Source: Halesus radiatus (lineage: Eukaryota; Arthropoda; Insecta; Trichoptera; Limnephilidae). Taken from it: 64,000 bases of DNA. Location of the stretch: assembly GCA_022606495.2 (NCBI GenBank), contig JAHDVE020006299.1, positions 1 through 64,000 of the forward strand, written 5' to 3'. Shown here piece by piece: positions 1 to 10,750 of this stretch. The position numbers and the translations under genes were made by a program. The first letter of the stretch is position 1; the number at the start of each line of letters is the position of its first letter. Under the pieces are notes generated by a model that had not been told where the DNA came from, searched no databases, and saw only the letters and a list, made by a program, of their open reading frames with translations.

Positions 1-273
1 GATAACAGTGGAATAAGATGCTGACATTGATGTTACAGGAACTAAATTGGATAACAGTGGAATAAGATGCTGACATTGATGTTATAGGAACTAAATTGGA
101 TAACAGTGGAATAAGATGCTGGCATTGATGTTATAGGAACTAAATTGGATAACAGTGGAATAAGATGCTGGCATTGATGTTATAGGAACTAAATTGGATA
201 ACAGTGGAATAGATGCTGACATTGATGTTACAGGAACTAAATTGGATAACAGTGTAATAGATGCTGACATTGA
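1..273. repeat. 49-bp minisatellite, about 5.6 copies
   Basis: Units start at 1, 50, 99, 148, 197 and 245. The first four are 49 bp, the fifth is 48 bp through loss of one A, and the last is cut off after 29 bp. Units differ at only a few positions. The array may continue left of the window. Confidence 0.95.
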
Positions 274-527
274 ACGCAATAAAAATTAATTTATACAAAA
301 AATAAGAAACAACCAAAATATTTTTCGAACAAAATTATGCAAAATCTAAAAGTCAATGCCACGTAAGTTATAATTAGTAATTTTTTAAACTTAAATTTTA
401 CAAATATAAATGTACCCAATACGTTCTTTTTAAGGCGCCATAGCACATTCCACCTGAATACATTCAGAAATAATATTGCCTACTTTAGTCCTCTATCTTA
501 AATGTGTCCACTATGTATATATATATA
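274..527. other. AT-rich sequence, no gene seen
   Basis: I see no coding region or repeat family here apart from a short TA run near 513-530. Confidence 0.5.
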
Positions 528-790
528 TATATTTTTTTATGAATTCCGCATAAGAGTCCCAACTGCTCCCAACCGTCTGGAGCCAGTGACACTATGGCAC
601 CCCCCAATTTCGAAGGGTCTTGAGGCTGAAGGTATTGAGGAGGGAAAGGAGAAGAGGAAGAGGAAGGTGGGGAAATACCTGGCTATTCAGATCTGGTCGC
701 CAAACACGGCTAAAAACCAATTCAAGCAACGTTTAAATTATCAATGGTGGTCTTTCACCACGGCGAAACTGAGAGTATATTCCACTATAT
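528..790 (-). mobile_element. tRNA-type SINE, body only (head missing)
   Basis: This matches the body of the SINE seen complete at 36195-36622, in reverse orientation: the T-run at 530-540 is the complement of the poly(A) tail and the purine-rich block near 640-680 is the complement of the CT-rich block. The tRNA-like head is absent, so the copy is 5'-truncated. Confidence 0.8.
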
Positions 791-1767
791 ATAATTCATA
801 AATTCCATAACTTCATCACGCTTCAAACGCGACGCTTAATATTCGATAAAATTTCGTTATTTGAAATTATGAATAATAACCTGGACTCGCCAGAGCTCTT
901 TAACTTTATAAACATTCACATACCATCAAGACCAACCCGACAAACCGATTTTTTTTATTTGCCCGCATGCAGGACCAATATTAGGATAAATTCTCCAATT
1001 CCCTGTATTTGGGCGTAATATAACGCACATTTCACAATATCGACATTCTTCACAATACCCTTTCAAAATATCGATCCGAAGTAATACGTACGACCACAAA
1101 TTGTTGCACGAGCATCTCTTGTCCCGATCCTATTTTCCTCTTCCTCTCCTCCCTTCCTTCTTATTTTGTTTTTGCTTATAAAACATTTGTACTTAACCAC
1201 TGTTAGAACAAGAAACTTTGTCGGCTTACCTTTTGTTAAACTTCCTCTGTATATAAATTTTTATTAAAAGCTGTTTTTTGACAGCTGTTTCTTACAAATA
1301 AATAAATAAATAATAAGACAGAGTGTGCTAATGTAAACATTTTTGTCGATAATCTGTACAGTTTCCGAATAAATGTCCTGCTGTTACTTAAAATGATTGA
1401 ACTAATTATATTATGCATCACTTGTGTCTTGGATCATTGAGTGAGTTTTTATAATTTTATGTTTTGCGTATCCTTTGTCCGATTATTTATAATTTGTTTA
1501 TATTTTGAGTTTTTTATAACTGGATTATTCTCACATAAGTGTAACATCTGTAAAAATTCTGTATATAAATTTTTTTTTGAATTATAAAAAAAAGATACTA
1601 TTCTAGGGCGCTTAAAGAAAGTGCCACATGCGAAAGAAATTTAAGGCCCGAGGTCAAACCAACAAATTAATGCTGTTGATTTTTCCGAGTGGGCCGCAGG
1701 TTTTGTATCACTGATGTAACTGAATAGAGAGTAATTACTCATTACACACCGACATAAGTCTGGGTCA
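791..1767. other. AT-rich sequence, no gene seen
   Basis: Only short spurious ORFs and an (AAAT)n stretch near 1298-1313. Nothing recognisable. Confidence 0.5.
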
Positions 1768-2160
1768 TCAAAAGCCTACGCAAATAGCAAAGGCATCACT
1801 TTTCTTTCTTGTTTTTTTGAAAAGCGTCATGTTTATCCAGGCGCCATTCGGATCATTGAAGCTATACAAGAAAATTATGTCGGGGACAAGCTTCAACCAT
1901 GGACTATATATCGTATTGTAATGTACAGTGCCAGGGAAAATTTCTCCCTCTTCCTGTTTCAACTGTGGTTAGAGGTGCATAAATGTGAAGATAATCTTCT
2001 CTACCCAGTGAGAAGGCTGCCTATTGCTACTCCAGGGCTTTTTATTTATTTTTATTTCAAAGAATTGTAAACTGTGTTTTACCATATGTGCTAGTGGAAC
2101 TTGCCGATAGCAATCTTATATTTAAGCCCGCTCACTAAGGTAATGGAGGGTATAAGTTGG
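1768..2160. repeat. Dispersed repeat, also at 35160-35420 inverted
   Basis: Long stretches around 1930-2030 and 2060-2160 match the region 35160-35420 in inverted orientation, including the block with CCCGCTCACT. A shorter match lies at 27950-28065. A 64-codon minus-strand ORF (1768-1962) is inside it, but the other copies do not keep it open, so I do not call it a gene. Family unknown. Confidence 0.6.
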
Positions 2161-2577
2161 AATTTGGGCGAAGATGGAGGGGTCGGTGCTGGGGGTCCAG
2201 CGGGAAAGGTTGGAGATGGAGGGATCCGAGTTCGATTCTAATTTGGAGTAAAATGTTTTGGCTAAATCTATTATACTCGTATGTTTTCGAAGTGGAGGAA
2301 ATCAACCGTGGGCCATAAGAATTCTTTGTTTATACCTACAACTGGTACAACAGAGTTTCTACAACTGAAACAGTTCTTTTCGGTAGGGTTCTAGGAAGAT
2401 TCACCGCCCACGATTCACGGTGGAAGATTCACCGCGTGAAAAGTACACCGCATACAATATATACAATAAAAATGCTTTAATGGAGCTAAGTACTGTTTGT
2501 ATTACAATAATACTGACAAGTAAGTTTTTTGAAAACCAGGATTTTTGGTAGATAAATCGCCAAAAATCAGAGCGTTT
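2161..2577. other. No gene seen
   Basis: Unique-looking sequence. The minus-strand ORF at 2401-2616 is short and unrecognised. Confidence 0.4.
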
Positions 2578-2985
2578 TTTTTTAAATGAAATAATTTCTC
2601 TCAAGGCTTGTATCACGTTTGGGGATGCCGTGTGGAGGGTATTTTAGGGGTTAGGAAGGAGTGAACTTGGGTCTTGAAGAGACCCATGTTGTAGGAGGGA
2701 GGAAACACAGAGGCCAGCAGATCACGAGCTGTTGAACACAAGAACGAGTCATAGAAGCGACCCGCTCTCATGTGACAAATTTCAACCGTGTGCAAATGTT
2801 AGGCGCGCGTTTGGCGTGTTTCCCGACTATGCACCTGTGTCGAAGGGATCAATGATGCTAGTTCCTCAGAGCATCTTCCATTAATATACCGGTAGAACAA
2901 GGACAGCAATCTCACCTGACGTCTGTGCTCCAAAGATTTTAATCCGTTTGTTAAGATAGGCAAATCTATCAAACGGACCTCATTT
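2578..2985 (-). pseudogene. LINE (family B) C-terminus and 3' UTR
   Basis: On the minus strand this encodes the end of a non-LTR retrotransposon ORF2, with the segments HTVEICH, GRFYDSFLCSTAR and FPPSYNMG. The same segments occur at 21218-21586. Compared with that copy, several residues after STAR are deleted. The 3' UTR follows (2578-2640) with a degenerate version of the family hairpin. ORF2 supplies endonuclease and reverse transcriptase for target-primed insertion; this is a dead 5'-truncated fragment. Confidence 0.8.
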
Positions 2986-3095
2986 ACCTCGTTTGCGTGG
3001 CCGTGCGCCAGAGTGTAATTTCGTAATTACCGACTTGTTTTTTTTTTGCAAAATTGGCTTTCGTTAATTGAATCGTCCTACCAGATAATGTATTT
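2986..3095. repeat. Repeat pair member (with 4312-4418)
   Basis: Both loci share a block containing GTGTAATTTCGTAATTAC, a run of T and CTACCAGATAATGT in the same order and orientation. Probably the end of a transposon; family unknown. Confidence 0.6.
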
Positions 3096-3217
3096 ATGTA
3101 TTTTTAAATATCATAAGTAGTTTATGTATTTATGTACTTTTAAGTATCATAAGTAGTTTCCACAGAATAGCTTCACATATTCAGAATTTTCACGCCATTC
3201 ATCCTTTGAATTCAAAC

Positions 3218-3421
3218 ATGGAGCGGGATATGAATTTTCGGCTAATAATGGAGGTAGACAAATATGCACGCCTTTATAACTATAAATTACCGGCATATGC
3301 AGTAAAGGGGACAACGGAGAAAGCTTGGTGTGCAATAAGAGGACTTCTTATATATGGAGTAACGTGCTGGACCAGTTCTTGGAATGTTTTGTTAACATTC
3401 GGTACATTTGCTGGAATTTGA
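3218..3421 (+). pseudogene. MADF-domain protein fragment of a PIF/Harbinger element
   Basis: From the ATG at 3218 the frame reads FRLIMEVDKYARLYNY then EKAW, matching the start of the MADF DNA-binding fold (hydrophobic, LY, then an invariant Trp). After about residue 40 the frame continues without resemblance to MADF and stops at 3421. PIF/Harbinger elements of insects often carry a MADF or Myb partner gene next to the transposase; here it lies antisense to the transposase remnant at 3300-3572. The domain is incomplete, so I infer a deletion derivative. A first exon of a host MADF gene is the alternative, but the overlapping transposase argues against it. Confidence 0.55.
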
Positions 3422-3572
3422 CATCTCCGGACAGTTCCCTGGCAGAAATAAATACCCTACGATGAATGTTACGTTTGATGTAGGGGTGGACCTAAAACCT
3501 CCTCCTTTTTTGTCTCGTTCAAAGGAAAAAATAGCATACTAGAGCTTCGTCTTCACTTGATTCACTCGACAT
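3300..3572 (-). pseudogene. PIF/Harbinger transposase, N-terminal remnant
   Basis: On the minus strand an ATG at 3572 opens MSSESSEDEA, an acidic start. It is followed by RQKRRRF, a stop in place of the usual Trp, then VHPYIKRN and ARELSGD, and after a frameshift FQELVQHVTPYI. This order matches the N-terminus of Harbinger transposases. There are at least two in-frame stops and one frameshift, and the catalytic DDE region is missing: near 3330 the reading runs into sequence antisense to the MADF fragment. TIRs could not be located. The region 3573-3790 upstream may be the rest of the element. Confidence 0.65.
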
Positions 3573-3790
3573 TTTTTGATTTTTACTTTGATAGATCCAA
3601 TAACAGCGGTAAATGTGATAACAGAAATCTGCAATACCGACAATTTACTGGCGGCTACAAATCACTGCATACCCGTCAGAGAGTCGATGGAGGATATATC
3701 ACGAAACGTTTCCTGCATTTTTGCTCTTCTCGTTTTTTGTCGAATCCCTACCGGACCGTCAGAGAGCGGCCTTAGCAGAATCTGTTAGGA

Positions 3791-4311
3791 GACATCTTAT
3801 CGGTGTATGTACCTATTTATGTGAAGTATATTTCAATATTTCCAGTTATTATCTGCATAAGGTATTTATGACCGGCTTAATAGAAACCTCTATAAAATAA
3901 TTTAAGTCGTGTTTTCCCAAATATAAATTGTCTTTGATTATGACGAAGGATGGTTTTTTATTACCTGTTCTGTTGATTTTGGGATATTCCTGTCGATAAG
4001 ACTAATACGTACACTCACTAAGAAATATTAATAGATAATTATTAAAATTCAATATAATTTTAATCTGCGAAAGTACGCCCATAAACGTGCGTCATTATTA
4101 TTACACACAAGTGTATCAAAGACTAATTTGCTAGATTCAAACCATTGATATAATCGAATAAATTAGAACCCAAAAAAATATTCAAATTTACGTTCAAGAA
4201 TATATTTTTATTTTACCAGGAGCATTGACAAATATTCTTGTGTACTTATTTTTATGACTTGACCAACTTTTTTCTTAGATTTTCGGCCGACAAATCGCTA
4301 GAAACCGTTTG
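3791..4311. other. AT-rich sequence, no gene seen
   Basis: No recognisable coding or repeat content. Confidence 0.4.
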
Positions 4312-4418
4312 TCGCGTTTACCTCGCGTGCGCCAGCTGAGTGTAATTTCGTAATTACTCACTTGTTTTTTTTTTACAAAATGATGTTTTTGTAAATGGTT
4401 CCGTCTTACCAGATAATG
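4312..4418. repeat. Repeat pair member (with 2986-3095)
   Basis: This is the direct-orientation partner of 2986-3095 and lies immediately before the Helitron start at 4425. Confidence 0.6.
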
Positions 4419-4424
4419 TGTATG

Positions 4425-4866
4425 TCTCTATATATAAAAATGAATGTTTTTCTGTCTGTCCTTCGATTTTGTAGAAAATAACTCAACCGGTTTCCCTGAA
4501 AGGGAAGGTTTAGAAAGTAGTTTGGATAAAATCCAATATGTGAAACAGTTGCTATAACGTTTTAAAATTAGTATTAAAAACATGGAACGCGCCATGTTGT
4601 ATTGGGGTTAGCTCATAGATATACCACACTGGTTAGCCACAGAATACATATTCAAAAGAAGAAGGTTTGTTTAAGTAGAATATTTTGAAATTGTAAAATA
4701 TAAGTAGATTTTAATGTTTGTAATGAAATAAAATTCAAAAATAAATGTTTCTTTGTATAGAGATAGTAATAGTCGTCACAACGCATTACTTTCGCTGTCA
4801 AATCAATTGTGGCACTCAAACGACAATCAAGAATTCACAAATTCATTATTTTATTCCAAAAAAGGG
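4425..4866 (+). mobile_element. Non-autonomous Helitron, 3'-truncated
   Basis: The copy begins TCTCTATATATAAAAATG and shares the body seen at 47895-48389 and 32405-32916, including AACTCAACCGGTTT, the TTCAAAAGAAGAAGG block and TCGCTGTCAAAT. It stops near 4866 without the terminal hairpin and CTAG. Confidence 0.75.
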
Positions 4867-4888
4867 GGTAATTTCAAACATTCATTTT

Positions 4889-4940
4889 AATACTGCTGGA
4901 TTAAAAGTTTTTAATCCAGCAGGACTGGGGTGGATAGTGG
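4889..4940. repeat. 14-bp perfect hairpin, probable LINE 3' end
   Basis: CTGCTGGATTAAAA at 4893-4906 is followed, after GT, by its exact reverse complement. Related sequence (CAGTCCTGCTGGATTAAAAA) is at 26436-26458 beside another stem. I read both as 3' ends of one LINE family; that is inference. Confidence 0.6.
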
Positions 4941-5156
4941 AGACCCAATTTATATATTACATAAGATGTATATAATTTATTAACTTAAAATTAAAAGATA
5001 ATAAATATTTTAAAAAGATGGTAAAATATGAATATAAAAATATTTAAAATGATAAACATGATAGATAATAATAACACAAATTAAATTAAATTAAGGGATC
5101 GTCCTTCAGGATGGTAGCCACATCATCTGCTACCTGTATATATGGATATTTATATC

Positions 5157-5680
5157 TACGAGGAGTGTTAAAAGAAAAGGTGAATTTTGAATTTTCGCGG
5201 GCTGTCTACATTCGATTATCGATTTTTTTTTGTTATATTGGTACACATATGTTTATCATATGTTAGCATTATCGGCCATTTTGGATCAGTGGTTTATTTT
5301 TGACAACTGGCAAGGTTAGTCACGTTTTGTGTGTTCTTCGATTTTTTACTTTTTATTATTTTAGTAAAAACATCGATTTTTTGGATTTTTTGAAGAAATG
5401 CTGATAAGGACATAGAAAATAAAGCAAATATAAAATTTCACTTCAATCGGACTGATGATGCCTCAGAAAACGAACCTAAATAAAAAATCAAAGAACACAC
5501 AAAAACGTGACTAACCTTTCCAGTTGTCAAAAATAAACCACTGATTCAAAATGGCTGATAATGCTAACATATGATAAACATATGTGTACCAACATAACAA
5601 AAAAAAAATCGATAATCGAATGTACACAGCTCGCGAAAATTCAAAATTCACCGTTTCTTTTAACACACCTCGTATATATT
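5157..5680. mobile_element. Fold-back element with about 195-bp inverted arms
   Basis: The left arm (about 5157-5350) and right arm (about 5485-5680) are inverted copies at roughly 90% identity by eye, around a spacer of about 130 bp. The tip reads TACGAGGNGTGTTAAAAG, preceded by TA-rich sequence. No coding capacity, so it is a long-TIR MITE. Superfamily not assigned. Confidence 0.85.
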
Positions 5681-5810
5681 ATACAGTACTATTTTAGATA
5701 AATGCTTTTTTTTAATACTAATAAAGGTGATTTGTATGGTGTTTTATAATGTGGAGTGTAAGGTGGGTTTGAAGAGGTGATACTGTGAATGGGGTGTAAT
5801 ATGTGTCGTG

Positions 5811-5856
5811 GCCACCTCACTAGGAGAACCTGTGCTGAGGTGTTCACGAGGAAGTG
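5811..5856 (-). repeat. LINE 3' hairpin (CACAGG...CCTAGTGAG type)
   Basis: On the minus strand: stem CACCTCA, then GCACAGG, a short loop, CCTAG, then TGAGGTG. It shares the core of the hairpins at 6225-6260, 7957-7997, 35050-35096, 45799-45842 and 35597-35640 but has a different stem sequence. Confidence 0.6.
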
Positions 5857-6175
5857 TGAAATGTGGTACAAGTATTGATGTGTATTGAATAGTTTTGCTA
5901 TGTAAATATAAATTAGGTATACAATTTAAAGAGAAATACATTTTTTGTTTTTGTTTCAGTATGCGAATCCTTTAAAAAATAATAAACATGTTATTTTAGA
6001 TACTGTCGACTAAGTTTGATAATATTACAGTATATTGCATGGAAAAAGAGAGAAAAGACTATCAAGTAAGTATAGTATTGTATGTATTGAGTTATGTTTG
6101 GTTTGGTTTTATCATGTTTTGAATAACATGAATACCTTGTTTTTTGATCCAGGCTGTGACATATTTTTTTAGATT
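5857..6175. other. No gene seen
   Basis: AT-rich with no recognisable family. Confidence 0.4.
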
Positions 6176-6470
6176 GATTTATTTATTTATTCTTAAATTT
6201 AAAAACAAAAACATTAGCCACTCATCTCACTAGGGCAGTCCTGTGTTGAGATGAGCGGCTTTACGCCGTACATTTATAGATTACAGAGATAATAATTTAA
6301 TTGTGACCCAAATAACTATCATAAAGTATCTGTACTCCAATTAGCCACAATCATAGGGTGACCATATTTTTGTTAACAAGAAGTAGTGAGTAAATAATAA
6401 TAGATAAATAATAATAAATAAATAATATTCAGTAAATAGTAATAAGTAAATAATAATACATGAATATGGA
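6176..6470 (-). mobile_element. LINE 3' end: minisatellite, hairpin and A-rich tail
   Basis: Read on the minus strand it runs from TTATTATTTACT-type minisatellite (6470-6370), through a unique block, to a hairpin (6260-6225, stem GCCGCTCATCTCA paired with TGAGATGAGTGGC) and a tail of AAATAAATAAAT at 6178-6192. The same order occurs on the plus strand at 34796-35130 and 45170-45905, so this is one LINE family. Confidence 0.75.
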
Positions 6471-6639
6471 TATTAAATATAATATTGTGTGGATATTACA
6501 TTTACAGTTAGTAGTTACTTCAGAGTGGTGGGCATTCATATATTTAATAGGTATTTTTAAGTTTGTCTATAGCCTTGTAATGGACCGTAGTACTGCTCAC
6601 CGGCAACGTGGGCAGTTGGCGGCTTGAATTGTGCCTGGT

Positions 6640-7502
6640 AAGAAATATGATATAATTTAGTGTCACATGGTAAAGTACTATTTACCGACAGATCTATTAA
6701 TGACCTTGGTGTCACCTTAGACTGCGAGCTTTCTTTTCGTGACCACATCAATAATGTCACAATTAAATCACTAAAACTTCTTGGCTTCATCAATAGAATT
6801 GCCTGTGACTTTAAGAATATAAATACCCTAAAAACTCTCTACTGCTCACTAGTTCGTCCTCATCCTGAATACGCCAGTGTCATTTGGTCTCATTTCTATG
6901 CTGTTCATATTCATCATATTGAATCTGTACAACATCGCTTCTTACGTGGAATTGCGTGAAGATTGGGGCGAGAAAGAGGCGATTACTCCTATGTGGAAAT
7001 TGAACAAACCATACACATTTCTACATTAGAAAAGTGCAGGAAAGACGTTGATCTTATTTGCATTTTTTAAATAATGAATTGTATTACTGACTCACCTTCT
7101 TTATTGCAACTCATTCAGTTCAACATTCCTTGGCGTAGACTCAGAAACAATGAATTGCTTTTCCTCAATAAACACTACTAATTATGGGTACCATTCTCCA
7201 CTGTCCAGAATGTAGGGAATTGTTAACTCAAGCCAGAGCCTTGAAATTTTTGGTACCAGTGTTAATGAGTTTTGTGGGGCTTTACGAAATTAGAACTCGA
7301 AGATTACTTTTAGAATGTCTAAAAAACCATGTTCAGGCTTTGACTTAAATGTTTTCTCGAATGAATATTTTTGTCCTCTTTTTGTCATTGCTTCATTCTT
7401 GTATTATGTATGTGCTTTTATTTTTCTGTGGCTCTTATTTATTTCATTTCGTGTTATGTATTTTGTATAATTGGACACTGGTCCGTAAATAAATAAATAA
7501 AT
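6640..7502 (+). pseudogene. LINE ORF2 C-terminal fragment plus 3' UTR
   Basis: The frame at 6660-6959 shows INDLGVTLDCELSF, KLLGFINR, LYCSLVRP, YASVIWS and SVQHRFLR, the usual order downstream of the reverse-transcriptase domain in Jockey/CR1-group LINEs. The frame breaks after 6959 and recognisable pieces continue to about 7190. The copy ends in an (AAAT)n tail at 7487-7502. The N-terminus, endonuclease and catalytic RT motifs are missing through 5' truncation. A short match to 7131-7190 recurs at 50345-50405. Confidence 0.85.
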
Positions 7503-8086
7503 AGTACACGTACATCAACTCCCGTATAAATAACACACATTAAGCAATTGAATTTTTACTTAAATTCGTCACACTTGAACCATGTAATTAATCTAAGTGA
7601 TTACGAAATTGTCATAAATATTTATTTACTTACTCGACAAAATGAGGAGTTTCCTGTGTGCAATAAGGATTACAATATTATCATTTGCTATCGCATGGTG
7701 ATGAGCTGTGTCGAAATAAAAACTTGGACGCTAAAGTCTACAACGATTTCAAGATTGCAGGCTTTGAAATTTAAGCCTTAAGAACTGGGCTGGGCGAACT
7801 GCGCCCATTAAGGCGATCCATTGCAAATAACGTATTTTTAGAAACTGAACTTAATTTTAAAACCTGGCTCAAATTAATCAAAGAAGGGGAGTTATCCAAC
7901 ACCTTGAAAAGAACTTCGTAGGAGCTTAAAAGCAATCAATTTTTAAATAAAACCTAGTCCGCCTCAGCACAGGAACCCCTAGTGAGGAGGACTAAGAAAA
8001 AGATTACAAATTGTCTCATCGGGTTTATGAAATTTTATTAACAAAATGAATTAATATGTATTGAAACTAAAAAAAAATACTTTTTC
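7503..8086 (+). other. Unassigned; contains a LINE 3' hairpin at 7957-7997
   Basis: The hairpin pairs GTCCGCCTCA with TGAGGAGGAC around the CACAGG/CCTAG core. The sequence before it (7840-7940) may be the end of a LINE ORF, but I could not match it firmly. Confidence 0.45.
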
Positions 8087-8165
8087 GACGGCTGGAGGCA
8101 AAAGGTCACGTGACACCGATTTTTGGCACCAGCCCAGTTCGCTGCCGTCCACGTTTGTTTCGCGG
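8087..8165. repeat. Small palindromic-ended repeat with CACGTG core
   Basis: It starts GACGGC and ends GCCGTC, with GGTCACGTGACACC inside. The same unit occurs at 31037-31098 and 56684-56740; the 56-kb copy shares extra flank (GTTTCGCG). Confidence 0.65.
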
Positions 8166-8569
8166 GTTTTTTACTGCAGTAAGCAAATTATAAAAAAAAC
8201 TTTTATAAAAGAGCCATAATAAATACTCTAAAGGAACATTCGGTTTTTGTAAAAAAAGATAAAGCTTTTTACTTATTTGCTGTTTTTCTTTCATTGACGG
8301 CGTTCATTAGCTCACCCCTTGCCCCCCTTATATTTTTTTCTTCCCCTTGCATGTTAGGTCATATATATGTATTATTTGCTCTGTTTTCAGATCAAATGTA
8401 CACTTAATCAATCAGTTAAAAATGTTGTAAAAAATACACAAATTTTCATTGCTATTATTTTTTTTTTAATTTTACAAAAGAAAAAAATACAATGCAAAAA
8501 GTCCCGATAAACTACTTTTTGTAAGTTGTCTAAGGGGAGCTTGTTATTTAAAACTTAAAATTTACAGAC
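8166..8569. other. No gene seen
   Basis: AT-rich sequence with homopolymer runs. Confidence 0.4.
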
Positions 8570-9275
8570 AAGGTTACAAAATATGTAAAATAAAAACATA
8601 AAAAAATAATATATAAAATAAAACATTAAAAAAAATATGTAACAAACTTAAAACATAAATATTTCTCAAGAATCTTACTGTCTGTATTGATTATGCTGTT
8701 TCTGACGAACCAAGGACTTTTGGTGCATCTTCTGAGCATGACATTTTGGAATTGTTCAAGTCGCTTTGTGTTACTGTGGCCCAAATGGCTGAACAGTTTA
8801 TTTGAATTTAAGTGACATACTATCTGTGAAGCAGTAATTTTTCTAAGATTTTAGATATAAATGGAAGATTTGAGACGGGATGGTAATTTGAAAGTCTGAT
8901 TGGGTTTTTTTTTTAATAATGGAGTTAAGACAGCTGATTTAAGTGATTTTGGAAAATCACCCATGCTAAGTGACTTATTAAAATGATGAACTAGGAAGGG
9001 AGCTATGTCATTGCAACACTTCTTCAGTAGCCAAGTCGGAATAGGATCGAGTACACACTGCTTGTTCGGTGATTTTAGTAGCTTCCTTACTTATTCGAGG
9101 GATGTAGACTTAAAGGTAGAAATGGTTCCGCCATTGTTTTCTGTGAATGACGGTAGTGGGGCGGAGGTTGTTAGGGAGCGTATGGCCTCAATTTATTCAA
9201 TAAAAAAACTTAGAGAAGATTTACGGTGCAATATCTATTGTATTTTGTGTATGAACGTATTTATAAGTAAATAAT
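8570..9275 (-). pseudogene. CR1-like LINE, RT start joined to C-terminus
   Basis: On the minus strand the frame near 9090-8910 reads LDPIPTWLLKKC, then HHFNKSLSMGDFPKSLKSAV and LTPLLKKK, the hallmark entry to the reverse-transcriptase domain of CR1-type LINEs. Downstream (8850-8660) only C-terminal-like residues follow, so the RT core with its YADD-type motif has been deleted. No intact frame remains. Confidence 0.8.
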
Positions 9276-9410
9276 AATAAATAAATAAAAATAAATAATA
9301 ATAAGTAAATAATAATCAGTAAATAGTAATAACCATATAATAATAATAAGTAAATAGTAATGAGAACATAATAATAAAAATAGATAAATAATAATAAGTA
9401 AACATAATTA
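9262..9410. repeat. AATAATAAGTAAAT-type minisatellite
   Basis: Irregular tandem repeat of AATAATAAGTAA and variants, the complement of the arrays at 34796-35045 and 45170-45590. No 3' hairpin is found next to this one. Confidence 0.8.
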
Positions 9411-10170
9411 TAAAATTACTTTTTTTGTTTAAAAACCTCTGTAACTTTCTTCCACTCATTCATCATGGACCGGACCGGTTTTACCCCGTCACATTATTCA
9501 TTTCACAGTTTTTCCTAATGCCTACCTACCATTATTAAAAACTCTGTGCACGCTACTGCATACAATATAACATTGTCAAAACATGCAGTAAAGAAAAAAA
9601 TACATATGATGATTTGGAAATCATTCACGTTAATCATTTTTTAATCAAAGTATTTCATTATATCACATTTTTTTACAATTAATTTTATCGATATCAAGTA
9701 ATTAATACAATCTAATCTAAAGTGCAATTTTAAATCCCCCCTTTGCAGTGTGACATATGAATCAATTTATCGTGGATGATGCTCTGGACTATGGCCTAAA
9801 TGTTTTTTTTTCGTTTAATTTGACCTCGAATTTCCAACGATTAAATATGAATACAATGAATGTGTCTTGGTAATTAATTTATTAGCACATAATATTATTG
9901 TACTATATAATCAGAAATATTTACAATGAAAGATAGTCAAAAACACGCAGTTTGATAACAATATTCTAATGATAAAGCGTCCAATTAGCAGTGGCGGTCG
10001 GTGACTTTTTGTAGAAGGCATGCTGGACATTAAGTATATACCTACCATCAAATTTAATATACAAATCTATAAGATAGATACAAAAAGATGCAATAAGGAA
10101 CTCCGATCCATTTTTTTATCAATAATGGACGGTTAACTTAAATACCTTCGTTTTAAGTTAGTTTTCATAG
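9411..10170. other. AT-rich sequence, no gene seen
   Basis: No coding region or clear repeat pair recognised. Confidence 0.4.
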
Positions 10171-10480
10171 TTAATAATTTTCAATTTTTCAATGTTTGCC
10201 AAATGGCTCCAAATCTATGGCCGGTATATCAATTTTAAGGTTAGAATGTCAAATATCAAAACAAGGATGAGTTTTACCGTACATAATTTTAAATTCTATC
10301 CATAATAAACCGTAACTAAACATAATTAATAAAATTTTGTACTTTCTTTGAAACTGTTACTCAAGGAATAATAATAGTATTGAGCATTAATATTATCATA
10401 ATATCTGTATTGATAATTGGTTTGCTCGTGAATACTCTAATTTATTTCACTAATAGTTTTTTTTAATATATTTACCATAA
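10171..10480. repeat. Dispersed repeat, direct partner at 51325-51620
   Basis: Shared blocks include AAACAAGGATGAG, CGTACATAATTTTA, TTGAGCATTAA and GAATACTCTAATTT in the same order. A third partial copy is near 51660-51760. Non-coding; family unknown. Confidence 0.7.
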
Positions 10481-10524
10481 CAACAATTAAAGAGCTTAAA
10501 GTCACCCAAATTTATCATGGGAAG

Positions 10525-10645
10525 AAGAAGAGGTTAATTTATCATGGGAAGAGGAAGCTTGGAAAGTATCTGGTTCTTAAAAACTGGTCACTAAACGGGG
10601 TTAAAACCATTTCGAGGAACGTTCCGATTCTTGTCTTTCTCCAAG
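10525..10645 (-). mobile_element. Diverged SINE fragment
   Basis: A degraded reverse copy of the SINE body is visible: the complements of the CCAGGTATTT, ACCAGATC and AAATGGCTTTTAGCC blocks occur in order with many changes. Confidence 0.5.
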
Positions 10646-10685
10646 ACCTATCGCTATTTATTATTTTTTAAGCAAGAACTATCCA

Positions 10686-10750
10686 CACAATTCCACAATA
10701 TCATCTTTGGGGATACTGTGTGGAGGGACATTTTAAGTAAAAGAAGGGGA
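10686..10750 (-). mobile_element. LINE family B tail fragment
   Basis: Contains the block ATCATCTTTGGGGATAC then GTGTGGAGGG, also seen at 2625-2645, 42172-42200 and 50680-50700. Confidence 0.55.

Noticed and set aside
1..273. CRISPR-like array
   Set aside because: Units are directly tandem without spacers; the genome is eukaryotic.
502..801. 99-codon ORF as a gene
   Set aside because: It lies entirely in a reverse SINE body; similar ORFs arise in other SINE copies.
4745..4975. 76-codon ORF
   Set aside because: It falls in the non-coding body of a Helitron and is not conserved in other copies.
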